In this document: in pieces, positions 16,366 to 24,895 of the stretch
Layout of the letters: each line of letters begins with the position of its first letter
Numbering within the stretch: the stretch's first letter is position 1
Assembly: GCA_020160915.1 (NCBI GenBank)
Contig: JAIUPK010000003.1
Coordinates: 62,001 to 126,000 of the forward strand
DNA: 64,000 nucleotides
Source of the DNA: Actinomycetota bacterium
GTDB taxonomy: Bacteria; Actinomycetota; Actinomycetes; Actinomycetales; Microbacteriaceae
Direction of reading: 5' to 3'
Notes under the pieces: model-generated
Databases searched by the model: none
What the model was told of the DNA's origin: nothing
Seen by the model: only the letters and a program-made list of their open reading frames with translations
Translations under genes and position numbers: made by a program

Positions 16366-16968
16366 TTATCTCTTCTCCGTCTTGTCAGACTCAGTGTCAT
16401 CATTCAGGCCGTCAAGCCCGGCGAGCGCAGCCCATCGGGGATCGACGGGAGCCTCATGCTCGTGACCGGGGTTGTCCAGAAGCCGCACCCCACACTGCGG
16501 GCACAGGCCGAGGCAATCTTCCTGACAGACCGGTTGGAATGGCAGTGACAGGACCACCGCATCCCTGACTACGGGTTCCAAGTCGACGTAGTCGTCGTGA
16601 ACCGTGTAATCAAAAGCTTCGTCGAAAGAATACGCGAAAAGCTCCTGAAATTCGACTTCGATCGGTAGAGCGACGTCGATCAGGCACCGAACGCACTCAC
16701 CTTCGGCCGTCGCATCCACTCGCCCGGAGACCAGAATGCCGTCGTGGAGGCTCTCCAAACGGGTGTCGATGTGCAGGGCCGAGCCCGTGCGCACTCCGAT
16801 CACGGCATTGCCGAACCCCTCGGGCACGACGACGTCGAGCGACTTCTCGCGCATCTCGCCGGGGCGGTGCATGAGATCGAACACCGGCACGGTGTACGGG
16901 GTCTGGATGAGGTGGGACACGAGGGACGATTCTACCCGCGTTGCAGTGCGCGGGGGCCGTCGGGCCAT
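16366..16968 (-). CDS. YceD/DUF177 family protein
   Basis: Conserved partner of rpmF, linked in the literature to large-subunit rRNA accumulation. The domain starts near [20 protein letters not shown], with cysteine pairs GECVRC and [13 protein letters not shown] that resemble a metal site, and an acidic/basic tail. ATG at 16968 gives [17 protein letters not shown] at 16920 ([11 protein letters not shown]) is an equally possible start, as neither has a good ribosome site. First gene of the yceD-rpmF-rnc-mutM unit. Confidence 0.88.
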   Translation of the reverse strand: MARRPPRTATRVESSLVSHLIQTPYTVPVFDLMHRPGEMREKSLDVVVPEGFGNAVIGVRTGSALHIDTRLESLHDGILVSGRVDATAEGECVRCLIDVALPIEVEFQELFAYSFDEAFDYTVHDDYVDLEPVVRDAVVLSLPFQPVCQEDCLGLCPQCGVRLLDNPGHEHEAPVDPRWAALAGLDGLNDDTESDKTEKR

Positions 16969-17001
16969 TTGGCACCCGCGCGACTCCTGCTGGACGCTCC
17001 T

Positions 17002-17044
17002 GTTGTGCAGGACACCTGTGATTCGCTCACTGGTCCTGCACAAC
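17002..17044. repeat. 12-bp perfect inverted repeat between the aminotransferase and yceD genes
   Basis: GTTGTGCAGGAC (17002-17013) and GTCCTGCACAAC (17033-17044) are exact inverted copies with a 19-base spacer. It lies 34 bases before the ATG of yceD and 105 bases after the aminotransferase stop, both minus strand. It could be a terminator-type hairpin for the upstream operon, a leader structure or a regulator site for yceD. No U tract follows. Confidence 0.75.
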
Positions 17045-17148
17045 GGGAGTATCGGGAACAACCGGCCGGTGGCCAGTGGGAGACCACACTCGGTGTCGCA
17101 CTCGAATCCGTCCCTGGCCCGTAGCCCAGCCTCAAGCGGGCCGGTCGA

Positions 17149-18486
17149 TCAGAGCGCGGCTTCCACCGCCGTGAACGCCTCGTCGTAGATCGCCAGCGCC
17201 CGCGCGACTTCCTCGGGGGTCACGATGCACGGCGGCACCACGTGGATGCGGTTGTCGGCCGAGAACGGCAGCAGCCCGCGCTCCATGAGCGCCTTCTTCA
17301 GTTCGAGCACCACGCCACCGGAGACAGGCTCGCGCGACTCGGGGTCGTTGACGAGGTCGAGCGCCCAGAAGACGCCGAGACCGCGCACCTCCCCGATGAT
17401 CGGATGCTTCGCCGCAAGCTCGGCAAGACCTGGGCCGAGGTGCTGCTCGCCGATCATCTTCGCGTTCTCGATGACGCCCTCGGACTCCATCGCGTCGATC
17501 GCCGCAACGATCGAGGCCATCGCAAGGGGATGCCCGGAGTAGGTGAGTCCGCCGGGGAACACCTGGTTCTCGAACACGTTCGCGATCGACTCCGAGATGA
17601 GCACGCCACCGGCGGGAACGTAGCCCGAGTTGACGCCCTTCGCGAAGGTCACAAGGTCGGGCACGACGGCCGTGCCGCCCTCGCCGAGGCCCTGCCAGGC
17701 GAACCATTCGCCCGTGCGACCGAAGCCGCACATGACCTCGTCGAAGATCAAGACGATGCCGTACTTGTCGCACAGGCGGCGCACGCCCTCGAGGTAGCCG
17801 GGCGGCGGCACGAGCACGCCGGCGGTGCCGGGCACGGTCTCGAGCAGGATCGCGGCGATCGTCGCCGACCCCTCCGACTGGATGACGCGCTCGAGGTGCG
17901 TGAGGGCGCGCTCCGACTCCTGCTGGGGGCTGTCTGCCCAGAACTCGGAGCGGTAGAGGAAGGGGCCGAAGAAGTGTCCGTGTCCGCGGGCGTACTCGTT
18001 GGGCATCCGTCGCCAGTCACCCGTGGCGACGATGGCCGCACCGGTGTTGCCGTGGTAGCTGCGGTAGGTGGAGAGCACCTTGTCTCGCCCGGTGGTGAGC
18101 CGCGCCATCCGGATGGCGTTCTCGTTGGCATCGGCACCACCGTTGGTGAAGAAGACCTTGCCGAAGTGCGCTCCCGCCTTGGCAAGGATGCGCTTGGCCG
18201 CCTCGCCGCGAGCAAGGTTAGCGGTCGCGGGGGCGACGGTGGCAAGCACATCGGCCTGGGCCTTGATGCCCGCGACGACAGCCGGATGCTGGTGCCCCAG
18301 GTTCGTGTTGACGAGCTGGCTGGAGAAGTCGAGCAGTTTGTTCCCGTCGAAGTCCCACACCTCGCAGCCCGCGCCGGAGGCGATCACGAGGGGCTTCAGT
18401 GCGCCCTGTGCCGACCAGGAGTGGAAGACGTGGGCGCGGTCCAGCTCGTAGGCGAGCTCACCGTCGGACGGGTTCAGGTCATTCAT
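17149..18486 (-). CDS. class III aminotransferase (beta-alanine/omega-amino acid type)
   Basis: PLP enzyme of the ornithine/omega-aminotransferase group, about 445 residues. The cofactor lysine is in LVTFAKGVNSGYVPAGG; IFDEVMCGFGRTGEWFA is the preceding Asp motif; FFTNGGADANENAIRMARL binds the phosphate. ATG 18486 has AAAAGGA nine bases upstream. It is the last gene of a run with dihydropyrimidinase and an amidohydrolase, so its likely job is to move the amino group from beta-alanine (or 3-aminoisobutyrate), the end product of reductive pyrimidine breakdown. That role is inferred from context. Confidence 0.87.
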   Translation of the reverse strand: MNDLNPSDGELAYELDRAHVFHSWSAQGALKPLVIASGAGCEVWDFDGNKLLDFSSQLVNTNLGHQHPAVVAGIKAQADVLATVAPATANLARGEAAKRILAKAGAHFGKVFFTNGGADANENAIRMARLTTGRDKVLSTYRSYHGNTGAAIVATGDWRRMPNEYARGHGHFFGPFLYRSEFWADSPQQESERALTHLERVIQSEGSATIAAILLETVPGTAGVLVPPPGYLEGVRRLCDKYGIVLIFDEVMCGFGRTGEWFAWQGLGEGGTAVVPDLVTFAKGVNSGYVPAGGVLISESIANVFENQVFPGGLTYSGHPLAMASIVAAIDAMESEGVIENAKMIGEQHLGPGLAELAAKHPIIGEVRGLGVFWALDLVNDPESREPVSGGVVLELKKALMERGLLPFSADNRIHVVPPCIVTPEEVARALAIYDEAFTAVEAAL

Positions 18487-18557
18487 GGTGTTCCTTTTCA
18501 TGGTGGAGCGGGTGGCCGACGTGAGGCCAGCCACCCGCCCCGGATTAGTGCTGGTTG

Positions 18558-19721
18558 TTACTGGCCACCCTCGGTGAGGACGACGTCGATCGGGGTGTAC
18601 GCCCCGCTCACGTCCACACCTTCGGCCTCGAGGGCGGCGAGGGCCTTCTCGATGTACTCGTTCGAGTACGCCGACGCCGCGGGCTCCGCGGTGATGAGGC
18701 TGACGCCGTCCTGGTTGACGGCGGAGAGAGCACCCTTGACCGTCTTGTCCCAGGCCGCCTTGTCGACGATACCGAACTTGCTTCCGGTCCAGATGAGCTT
18801 GTTGACCTCGTTCATCTGCCAGAGCTGATGAACCGGTCCGACCGGGAATGCGGCTTCCGCGTTGATGGCGGCGTCGTAGGTGATCGTCGCAGCCTCCTCG
18901 GGGTTGTCGCGCGCGAAGATCCAGCCCTTGGTGACGGCCTTGAGGAACCGCACCGCGGCATCCGCGTAGGCAGGGTCGTCAGCGAGGCGGGCGGTGTCGG
19001 CCCAGATCGCGTCCTGGAGCATGGCCCCGTCGGTGTCCTCGTACGAGACCACGTCGAAGTCCTCCGGCTGGTAGAGCTTGCCGGTGGCGGGGTTGACGAC
19101 CTCGAGGATCTGCGCCCACTCGTTGTAGGTCATCGCCTGTGCGGCGTCGACGTCACCATCGAGCAGGGCGTTCATCGAGAAGTCCTGCGTCGTGATGGAG
19201 ACCGTGGAGGCGTCGAGCCCCTCGGCAGCCATGGCGGCGAAGATCTCCCACTCGTTGCCGAAGCCCCACGAGCCGATGCGCTTGCCCTCGAAGTCGGCAA
19301 CGGTGGGAACACCCTTGTCGGCGAACGAGACCTGCAGGGTTCCGGACTTCTGGTAGACCTGCGCGATGTCGGTGAGCTCGGCGCCGGTGGCCTCGAGGGT
19401 GCCGAGCACCTTCGGAACCCACGCGATCGCGAAGTCGACGTCACCGGCAACGAGGGCGTCCTGCGGCACGATGTCGCCGCCCGACGGGACGATGTCGACG
19501 GTGTCGAAACCCTCCTCCTCGAAGTAGCCCTGGTCGAGGGCCACGTAATAGCCGGCGAACTGCGCCTGCGGCAACCACTGGAGCTGGAGCTTGATCGAGG
19601 TGAGCGGGGTGAAATCGCTCGACGTGTCCGACGGTGCGGGTGTCGAGCAGCCCGCGAGGGCGATCGCCGCGACCGTTGCGACCGAAGCGACCTTAAGGCC
19701 GCGCCTGATGCTGTGTCTCAT
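18558..19721 (-). CDS. ABC transporter substrate-binding lipoprotein, NMT1/THI5-like
   Basis: 387 residues with signal and lipobox ALAGC (Cys25). The mature part begins with TSIKLQLQWLPQAQFAGYYVALDQGYF, the hallmark of NMT1/THI5-like binding proteins, which bind pyrimidine-type or related small ligands, then VDIVPSGGDIVPQDALVAGDVDFAIAW. Two permease genes and an ATPase gene lie upstream in the same direction. Together with the catabolic genes this suggests uptake of a pyrimidine, dihydropyrimidine or hydantoin; the ligand is inferred. Confidence 0.88.
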   Translation of the reverse strand: MRHSIRRGLKVASVATVAAIALAGCSTPAPSDTSSDFTPLTSIKLQLQWLPQAQFAGYYVALDQGYFEEEGFDTVDIVPSGGDIVPQDALVAGDVDFAIAWVPKVLGTLEATGAELTDIAQVYQKSGTLQVSFADKGVPTVADFEGKRIGSWGFGNEWEIFAAMAAEGLDASTVSITTQDFSMNALLDGDVDAAQAMTYNEWAQILEVVNPATGKLYQPEDFDVVSYEDTDGAMLQDAIWADTARLADDPAYADAAVRFLKAVTKGWIFARDNPEEAATITYDAAINAEAAFPVGPVHQLWQMNEVNKLIWTGSKFGIVDKAAWDKTVKGALSAVNQDGVSLITAEPAASAYSNEYIEKALAALEAEGVDVSGAYTPIDVVLTEGGQ

Positions 19722-19767
19722 GCTGTTCCTTTCGTGAGGGATGGAGCGGGGGTGCTGCAGGTTCCGA

Positions 19768-20550
19768 CTAGGTCGGTCTCCGCCTCGTCACGAGCCATTC
19801 GAGCAGCAACGTGACGAGGAAGAATGCGAGTCCGATGGCCACGCCACCGACTACGTACGCGAATGCCAGGGCGGCTTTGCCCGACTTCGCGTACCCCGCA
19901 ATAGCTGTGCCGATTCCATCGGCTGGGCCTCCGAAGTACTCCGCCACCAGGGCGGCGATGACGGCGAGCGAGCTCGCGACGCGCAGCCCGGTGACCAGAT
20001 ACGGCAGCGCCGTCGGCAGCGTGAGGAAGCGAAACGTCTGCGACCCCGAGGCTCCGGATGCCCGCAGCAGGTCGCGATGCACCGGCCGGGTCTGACGCAG
20101 GCCCCGCAGCACGTTGATGAACACGGGCACGAACGCCGCGAGGGCTGCAATCGACACTCGACCGAACTGGCTCGATGCGCCGAACATCGTGTTGAGGATC
20201 GGCGTGATCGCAACGATCGGCACCACCGCGATCGCGGCGACGAGCGGCGCGAGCATGCCGTCGATAGGGCGGAAGGTCGCAGCCAGCCCGGCCGCGACGA
20301 TCGCGACGATGGCGCCGGCGGCGAGGCCGATGAGGGCGTTCGTCGCGGTGATGCCCATGTCCTCGAGGATGATGTCAGCGTGCGTGACGAGTTCACCCGC
20401 GACCGCGAAGGGGCTGGGCAGCGCTCGCGGCGCGATCTTCAGCACGTCGACGATGAGCACCCACAGCGCGAACATGATCACGCCGACCGCGACGGGCGCG
20501 ACGACCCGCACCCAGCGGGCCGGTTCGCGCTCCTGCGCAGCAAGGGTCAT
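19768..20550 (-). CDS. ABC transporter permease (BPD type)
   Basis: 260 residues, about six membrane helices. The EAA-type loop is LRASGASGSQTFRFLTLPTALPYLVTGLRVASSLAVIAALVAEYFG, which contacts the ATPase. Matches the SsuC/TauC/ThiX permease group. Start overlaps the end of the ATPase gene by four bases (ATGA). One of two permeases in this importer, so the membrane part is probably a heterodimer. Confidence 0.9.
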   Translation of the reverse strand: MTLAAQEREPARWVRVVAPVAVGVIMFALWVLIVDVLKIAPRALPSPFAVAGELVTHADIILEDMGITATNALIGLAAGAIVAIVAAGLAATFRPIDGMLAPLVAAIAVVPIVAITPILNTMFGASSQFGRVSIAALAAFVPVFINVLRGLRQTRPVHRDLLRASGASGSQTFRFLTLPTALPYLVTGLRVASSLAVIAALVAEYFGGPADGIGTAIAGYAKSGKAALAFAYVVGGVAIGLAFFLVTLLLEWLVTRRRPT

Positions 20551-21359
20551 CGCTCGTTCGCCCGTTCTGTGGGAGCCCCGTGCAGCGCCTCGCGCACGGC
20601 TGTGACCCGCTCGAAGTACTCCGGCGATTCGCGCAGTGCTTCGGTGCGCTCGTTGCCGAAGGGCACGTCAAGGATGTCGGTGATGCGTCCCGGCCGCGGG
20701 CTCATGACGACCACGCGGTCGGAGAGGAACACCGCCTCGGGGATCGAATGGGTGACGAACACGACGGCGGCACCGGTCTCCGCCGCGATGCGCGCGAGCT
20801 CCGACTGCAGGTACTCGCGGGTCATCTCGTCGAGTGCACCGAACGGCTCGTCCATCAGAAGCAGGCGAGGCTGCTCGGCGAGCGCGCGGGCGATCGCGAC
20901 GCGCTGCTGCATGCCGCCGGAGAGCTGATCGGGATACCGGTCCATGAAGTCGGACAGGCCCACTAGCTGGGCGAGCTCCGCGACACGGGCGGCACGGGCA
21001 TCCCGACCCACCTTGTGCAGCTCGAGCGGAAGCTCGATGTTGCCCGCGACGGTGCGCCAGGGCAGCAGGCCTGCCTGTTGGAACGCAATGCCGTAGTCCT
21101 GATCGATGCGGGCCTGACGGGCGGTCTTGCCGAAGATGCTGAGCTGGCCCGACGAAGCATCGTCGAGGTCGGCGATGAGGCGCAGCAGGGTGGACTTGCC
21201 GCATCCGCTCGGTCCGATGAGGGAGACGAACTCGCCCGCCTCGACAGTGAGCTCGACGTCGGTCAACGCCACGACATCCCCCGTGGCGGTCGAGAAGACC
21301 TTCCCGACTCCGGTGGCCCGTACGGCGAGATCTGCTGTGGCCTGATCCTGTGTGCTCAT
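20547..21359 (-). CDS. ABC transporter ATP-binding protein (SsuB/TauB type)
   Basis: 270 residues. Walker A GPSGCGKST (49-57), Q loop AFQQAGLLPWRT, signature LSGGMQQR, Walker B LLLMDEPFGALD and switch His in FVTHSIPEA. Family members drive import of sulphonates, nitrate, thiamine precursors and pyrimidines. ATG 21359 overlaps the upstream permease stop. Supplies ATP hydrolysis for the importer encoded by its neighbours. Confidence 0.93.
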   Translation of the reverse strand: MSTQDQATADLAVRATGVGKVFSTATGDVVALTDVELTVEAGEFVSLIGPSGCGKSTLLRLIADLDDASSGQLSIFGKTARQARIDQDYGIAFQQAGLLPWRTVAGNIELPLELHKVGRDARAARVAELAQLVGLSDFMDRYPDQLSGGMQQRVAIARALAEQPRLLLMDEPFGALDEMTREYLQSELARIAAETGAAVVFVTHSIPEAVFLSDRVVVMSPRPGRITDILDVPFGNERTEALRESPEYFERVTAVREALHGAPTERANER

Positions 21360-22249
21360 GCTGTCGCCTCCCCTCTGCGATAGTTCTTCAACCCGAGGCC
21401 CAGCAGGGCGACGGACCCAGCGGCGACGAGGCCGAGGGCGATCGATCCGAATGTCGGTCCCCACGGCGCGGCCGGGTCGCTCGAGGCCTGGCCCGCGAGC
21501 TGGATGAGCATGCGGCCGATGCCGCCGCGCATGCCGATGGACACCTCGGCGACGACAGCGCCGAGCACAGCGCTTGCGGCGGCGAGCCGCAACGCGGGCA
21601 GCAGGTGCGGCACGGCGGCAGGAAAGCGCAGCCGGAACAGCGTCGACCAGTATCCGCTCGCGTAGCTGCGCATGAGGTCGAGGTGGATGCGGTCGGGTGT
21701 CTCGAGCCCGCGCAGCACGCCGACGGCGACCGGGAAGAACGCGAGGTAGGAGGCGATGACTGCCACCGACAGCCACTGCGGCCAGGGGAATCCACCCCGG
21801 TCGATCTGCGAGCCGATGCTGGCCAGCAGCGGAGCGAACGCGATGAGCGGCACGGTCTGGCTGACCACGATCCACGGCAGAAGGCCCCACTCGGCCAGGC
21901 GATAGCGCTGCATGACGACACCCAGGATGACGCCGACCGCGACCCCGATCAGCCAACCGACCGCAGCGATTCCGAGCGTCGTGAGCGCGGCGGTGACCAC
22001 AGGAACGATGAGCGGCGGGGTACTGCCACCGCTGGTCGACTGGAACAGCCGGGCGCCCATCTCCCACAGGTGGGGCATGGCGCGGTCGTTGGTGCGCGGG
22101 AGGATCATGACTCCCGAGCCGGTCTCGCCGTCGACCGCTCCGACCACGAACCCGTCAGCCGGCCCGAGGAACTTGTACAGCTCCCACGCCACCATCACGG
22201 CGAGCACACCGAGCACCCCCCAGAGCACGGAAGCCGCCGCGCGACTCAT
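21356..22249 (-). CDS. ABC transporter permease (BPD type)
   Basis: 297 residues with an N-terminal helix (ASVLWGVLGVLAVMVAWELY) and about five more. The EAA loop is LMRSYASGYWSTLFRLRFPAAVPHLLPALRLAAASAVLGAVVAEVS. An unusually long external loop (about 30-80) carries a Gly-rich stretch. Overlaps the LLM oxidoreductase gene upstream and the ATPase gene downstream by four bases each, giving tight coupling of enzyme and importer. Confidence 0.9.
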   Translation of the reverse strand: MSRAAASVLWGVLGVLAVMVAWELYKFLGPADGFVVGAVDGETGSGVMILPRTNDRAMPHLWEMGARLFQSTSGGSTPPLIVPVVTAALTTLGIAAVGWLIGVAVGVILGVVMQRYRLAEWGLLPWIVVSQTVPLIAFAPLLASIGSQIDRGGFPWPQWLSVAVIASYLAFFPVAVGVLRGLETPDRIHLDLMRSYASGYWSTLFRLRFPAAVPHLLPALRLAAASAVLGAVVAEVSIGMRGGIGRMLIQLAGQASSDPAAPWGPTFGSIALGLVAAGSVALLGLGLKNYRRGEATA

Positions 22250-23262
22250 GCCTTCGCCACGACGTGCTCTCGGAGCGCCGGGATGACGGTCTCGCCGTAC
22301 ACCCGCAGCGTCTCCTCCTTGTGGTCGTGCTGGAGGTAACCGGCGAACTGGTCGACCCCGAGTTCCTTGAGAGCCTTGAGCTTCTCGATGTGCTGCTCAG
22401 CCGTGCCCAGCAGGCAGAAGCGGTCGACGATCTCGTCGGGCACGAAGTCGGTGTGGCTGTTGCCCGCGAGTCCGTGCTCGTTGTAGTCGTAGCCCTGGCG
22501 CGCCTTGATGTAGTCGGTGAGTGCCTTGGGCACTGCCGAACCCTCGCCGTACTTGGCGACGATGTCGGCGACGTGGTTGCCCACCATCCCGCCGAACCAT
22601 CGGGTCTGGTTGCGCATGTGCTCCATGTCGTGACCGACGTAGAAGGGGGCTGCGACGCAGAACTTCACGGCCATGGGGTCGCGCCCCGCCTTCTCCGCGG
22701 CATCCCGAACCGACTTGATCATCCACTCGGCGATGTCGAGGTCGGCCAATTGCAGGATGAACCCGTCGCCGACCTCGCCCGTCAGCTTGAGCGCTAGCGG
22801 GCCATAGGCGGCCACCCAGACGTCGACGTGGGAGCCCTTGCTCCACGGAAGCTGGAGCTGCGCGCCGTTGTACTCGACCGAGCGCGAGTTCGCGAGCTCC
22901 CGGATCACATGGATCGACTCGCGCAGCTCGGCGAGCGTCGTCGGCTTGCCGTTGGTGACGCGCACTGCCGAGTCGCCACGACCGATGCCGATGATGGTGC
23001 GGTTGCCGTACATCTCGTTGAGGGTCGCGAACGTGGATGCCGTCACGGTCCAGTCGCGGGTCGCCGGGTTGGTGACCATGGGACCCACGATCACGCGGTT
23101 GGTCTGGGCGAGGATCGCGCTGTAGATGACGTACGGCTCCTCCCACAGGATGTGGGAGTCGAACGTCCACACGTATTGGAAGCCGTACTGCTCCGCGAGC
23201 TTCGCGAGGTGCACCGTGCGGGAGGCCGGCGGGTGGGTCTGGATGACTGCTCCGAATTGCAT
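22246..23262 (-). CDS. LLM-class flavin/F420-dependent oxidoreductase
   Basis: 338-residue luciferase-like barrel protein. Segments such as WTFDSHILWEEPYVIYSAILAQT, VGPMVTNPATRDWTVTASTFATLNEMYGNRTIIGIGRGDS and AAYGPLALKLTGEVGDG are typical of the subgroup annotated as F420-dependent (CPS_4043-like). It lies inside a pyrimidine/hydantoin operon that lacks a classical dihydropyrimidine dehydrogenase, so it is a candidate for an oxidoreductive first step. Cofactor (FMN or F420) is unproven; F420 genes do occur 13-17 kb away. A family A repeat lies just upstream. Confidence 0.87.
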   Translation of the reverse strand: MQFGAVIQTHPPASRTVHLAKLAEQYGFQYVWTFDSHILWEEPYVIYSAILAQTNRVIVGPMVTNPATRDWTVTASTFATLNEMYGNRTIIGIGRGDSAVRVTNGKPTTLAELRESIHVIRELANSRSVEYNGAQLQLPWSKGSHVDVWVAAYGPLALKLTGEVGDGFILQLADLDIAEWMIKSVRDAAEKAGRDPMAVKFCVAAPFYVGHDMEHMRNQTRWFGGMVGNHVADIVAKYGEGSAVPKALTDYIKARQGYDYNEHGLAGNSHTDFVPDEIVDRFCLLGTAEQHIEKLKALKELGVDQFAGYLQHDHKEETLRVYGETVIPALREHVVAKA

Positions 23263-23278
23263 CTACTGCTCTTTCTGT

Positions 23279-23352
23279 TGGTTGAGTAGGCCGGAGGCCG
23301 TATCGAAACCGGTGGCGGCTGGTCTCGATGCGCGCTTCGCGCTACTCGACCG
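23279..23352. repeat. family A palindromic repeat pair between operon genes
   Basis: GGTTGAGTAG - GGCCGGAGGCC - GTATCGAAACC, then an inverted unit GGTCTCGATGC - hairpin GCGCGCTTCGCGC - TACTCGACC. It fills nearly all of the gap between the dihydropyrimidinase stop and the LLM start. Confidence 0.9.
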
Positions 23353-23361
23353 GCCGGGGCG

Positions 23362-24804
23362 CTAGATGAGGTACTGCGAGAGGCCGCGCTTGACAAACTT
23401 GCCGTCGCCCTTGGCGCCCAGGTACTCGTTGTTGTCGATGACGACCTTGCCGCGCGAGAGCACGGTGTCGACGTGTCCGTCGATCTCGAAGCCCTCCCAC
23501 GCCGAGTGGTCCATGTTCATGTGGTGGGTCTTGCCCTCGCCGTAGCCGATCGACGTGTGGCCCTGCGGGTCGTAGATGACGATGTCGGCATCCGCCCCCG
23601 GCTGGATGACGCCCTTCTTGCCGTACAGCCCGAACATGCGCGCCGGGGTGGTCGACGTGATCTCCACCCAGCGCTCGAGCGAGATCTGTCCATCGACGAC
23701 GCCCTGGTAGAGCAAGTCCATGCGGTGCTCGACCGAACCGATTCCGTTGGGGATCTTCGAGAAGTCGCCGAGGCCGAGATCCTTCTGGCCCTTCATGCAG
23801 AACGGGCAGTGGTCGGTCGAGACCATCTGGATGTCGTTGGTGCGCAGCGACTGCCACATGTGGTGCTGGTGCCCCTCGGCCTTCGATCGCAGGGGGGTCG
23901 AGCACACCCACTTGGCACCCTCGAACTTTCCCCACTCCGCGCTCTCGGCACCGAGCTGCTCCTCGAGCGACAGGTAGAGGTACTGCGGGCAGGTCTCGCC
24001 GAAGACGTTCTGCCCGATGTCGCGAGCCGCGGCGAGCTGCTCGACGGCCTGCTTCGCCGAGACGTGCACCACGTAGAGCGGCGCGCCGGTGAGGTTGGCG
24101 AGCATGATCGCTCGGTGGGTGGCCTCCTCCTCCATCTGCCAGGCGCGGGCGACGCCGTGGTAGTAGGGATCGGTCTTGCCCTGCGCGAGCAGCTGCTTGA
24201 CGATCACGTCGATGACGGGGCCGTTCTCGGCGTGCATCATCGTCATCATGCCGGTGTCGGCCGAGACCTGCATCGCCTTGAAGATCTGCGCGTCATCCGA
24301 CATGAACACACCCGGGTAGGCCATGAACAGCTTGAAGCTGGAGATGCCCTCGTCGGGCAGTTTCTTCATGGCCGCGAGCGAGTCGTCGTTGACCTCGCCG
24401 ATGATCTGGTGGAACGCGTAGTCGATGGCGCAGTTGCCCGCGGCCTTGGCGTGCCAGGCGGCGAGGCCATCCATGACCTTCTGGCCGAACGTCTGCACCG
24501 CGAAGTCGATGATCGTCGTCGTGCCGCCCCAGGCCGCGGCACGGGTGCCGGTCTCAAAGGTGTCGGATGCCGCGGTGCCGCCGAACGGCAGCTCCATGTG
24601 GGTGTGCGCATCGACGCCCCCGGGGATCACGTACTTGCCCTTCGCGTCAATGACGTGATCCACCGAGGACGCGAGGTCTGAGCCCAGGAGGACGGACCCA
24701 GGATTGAGGACACCGACGATCGTCTCGCCGTCGATGAGAACGTCGGCCTCGGAGCGGCCGGTCGCGGTGACCACGGTGCCACCGGTGATGAGTGTTGTGC
24801 TCAA
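23362..24804 (-). CDS. hydA: dihydropyrimidinase / D-hydantoinase
   Basis: Amidohydrolase of 480 residues that opens the ring of 5,6-dihydrouracil, dihydrothymine or 5-substituted hydantoins. Binuclear metal ligands: H67 and H69 (GGVDAHTHMELPFGG), carboxylated lysine K157 (SSFKLFMAYPG), His of MMHAENGPVID and of YVVHVSAKQAV, and Asp of MVSTDHCPF. Full length for the family. Between the nitrilase-type gene and the LLM gene, with a family A repeat in each gap. Dihydropyrimidinase and hydantoinase cannot be told apart from sequence; context favours pyrimidines. Confidence 0.93.
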   Translation of the reverse strand: MSTTLITGGTVVTATGRSEADVLIDGETIVGVLNPGSVLLGSDLASSVDHVIDAKGKYVIPGGVDAHTHMELPFGGTAASDTFETGTRAAAWGGTTTIIDFAVQTFGQKVMDGLAAWHAKAAGNCAIDYAFHQIIGEVNDDSLAAMKKLPDEGISSFKLFMAYPGVFMSDDAQIFKAMQVSADTGMMTMMHAENGPVIDVIVKQLLAQGKTDPYYHGVARAWQMEEEATHRAIMLANLTGAPLYVVHVSAKQAVEQLAAARDIGQNVFGETCPQYLYLSLEEQLGAESAEWGKFEGAKWVCSTPLRSKAEGHQHHMWQSLRTNDIQMVSTDHCPFCMKGQKDLGLGDFSKIPNGIGSVEHRMDLLYQGVVDGQISLERWVEITSTTPARMFGLYGKKGVIQPGADADIVIYDPQGHTSIGYGEGKTHHMNMDHSAWEGFEIDGHVDTVLSRGKVVIDNNEYLGAKGDGKFVKRGLSQYLI

Positions 24805-24824
24805 GGAGACTCCTTCTCTTCGCT

Positions 24825-24889
24825 GGTTGAGTAGGCCGAAGGCCGTATCGAAACGTGGTCTCGATACGCCCCTGGGGAGCTACTCGACC
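24825..24889. repeat. family A palindromic repeat pair between operon genes
   Basis: GGTTGAGTAG - GGCCGAAGGCC - GTATCGAAAC, then the inverted unit GGTCTCGATAC - GCCCCTGGGGAGC - TACTCGACC. Occupies the gap between the nitrilase-type gene and hydA. Confidence 0.9.
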
Positions 24890-24895
24890 GGCCGA

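Noticed and set aside
16982-17061. Extended N terminus of the YceD protein from 17061
   Set aside because: It would read through the 12-bp inverted repeat; the family starts near [10 protein letters not shown].
17242-18828. 528-codon plus-strand frame over the aminotransferase gene
   Set aside because: Shadow frame: the aminotransferase on the minus strand has all PLP motifs and a ribosome site.
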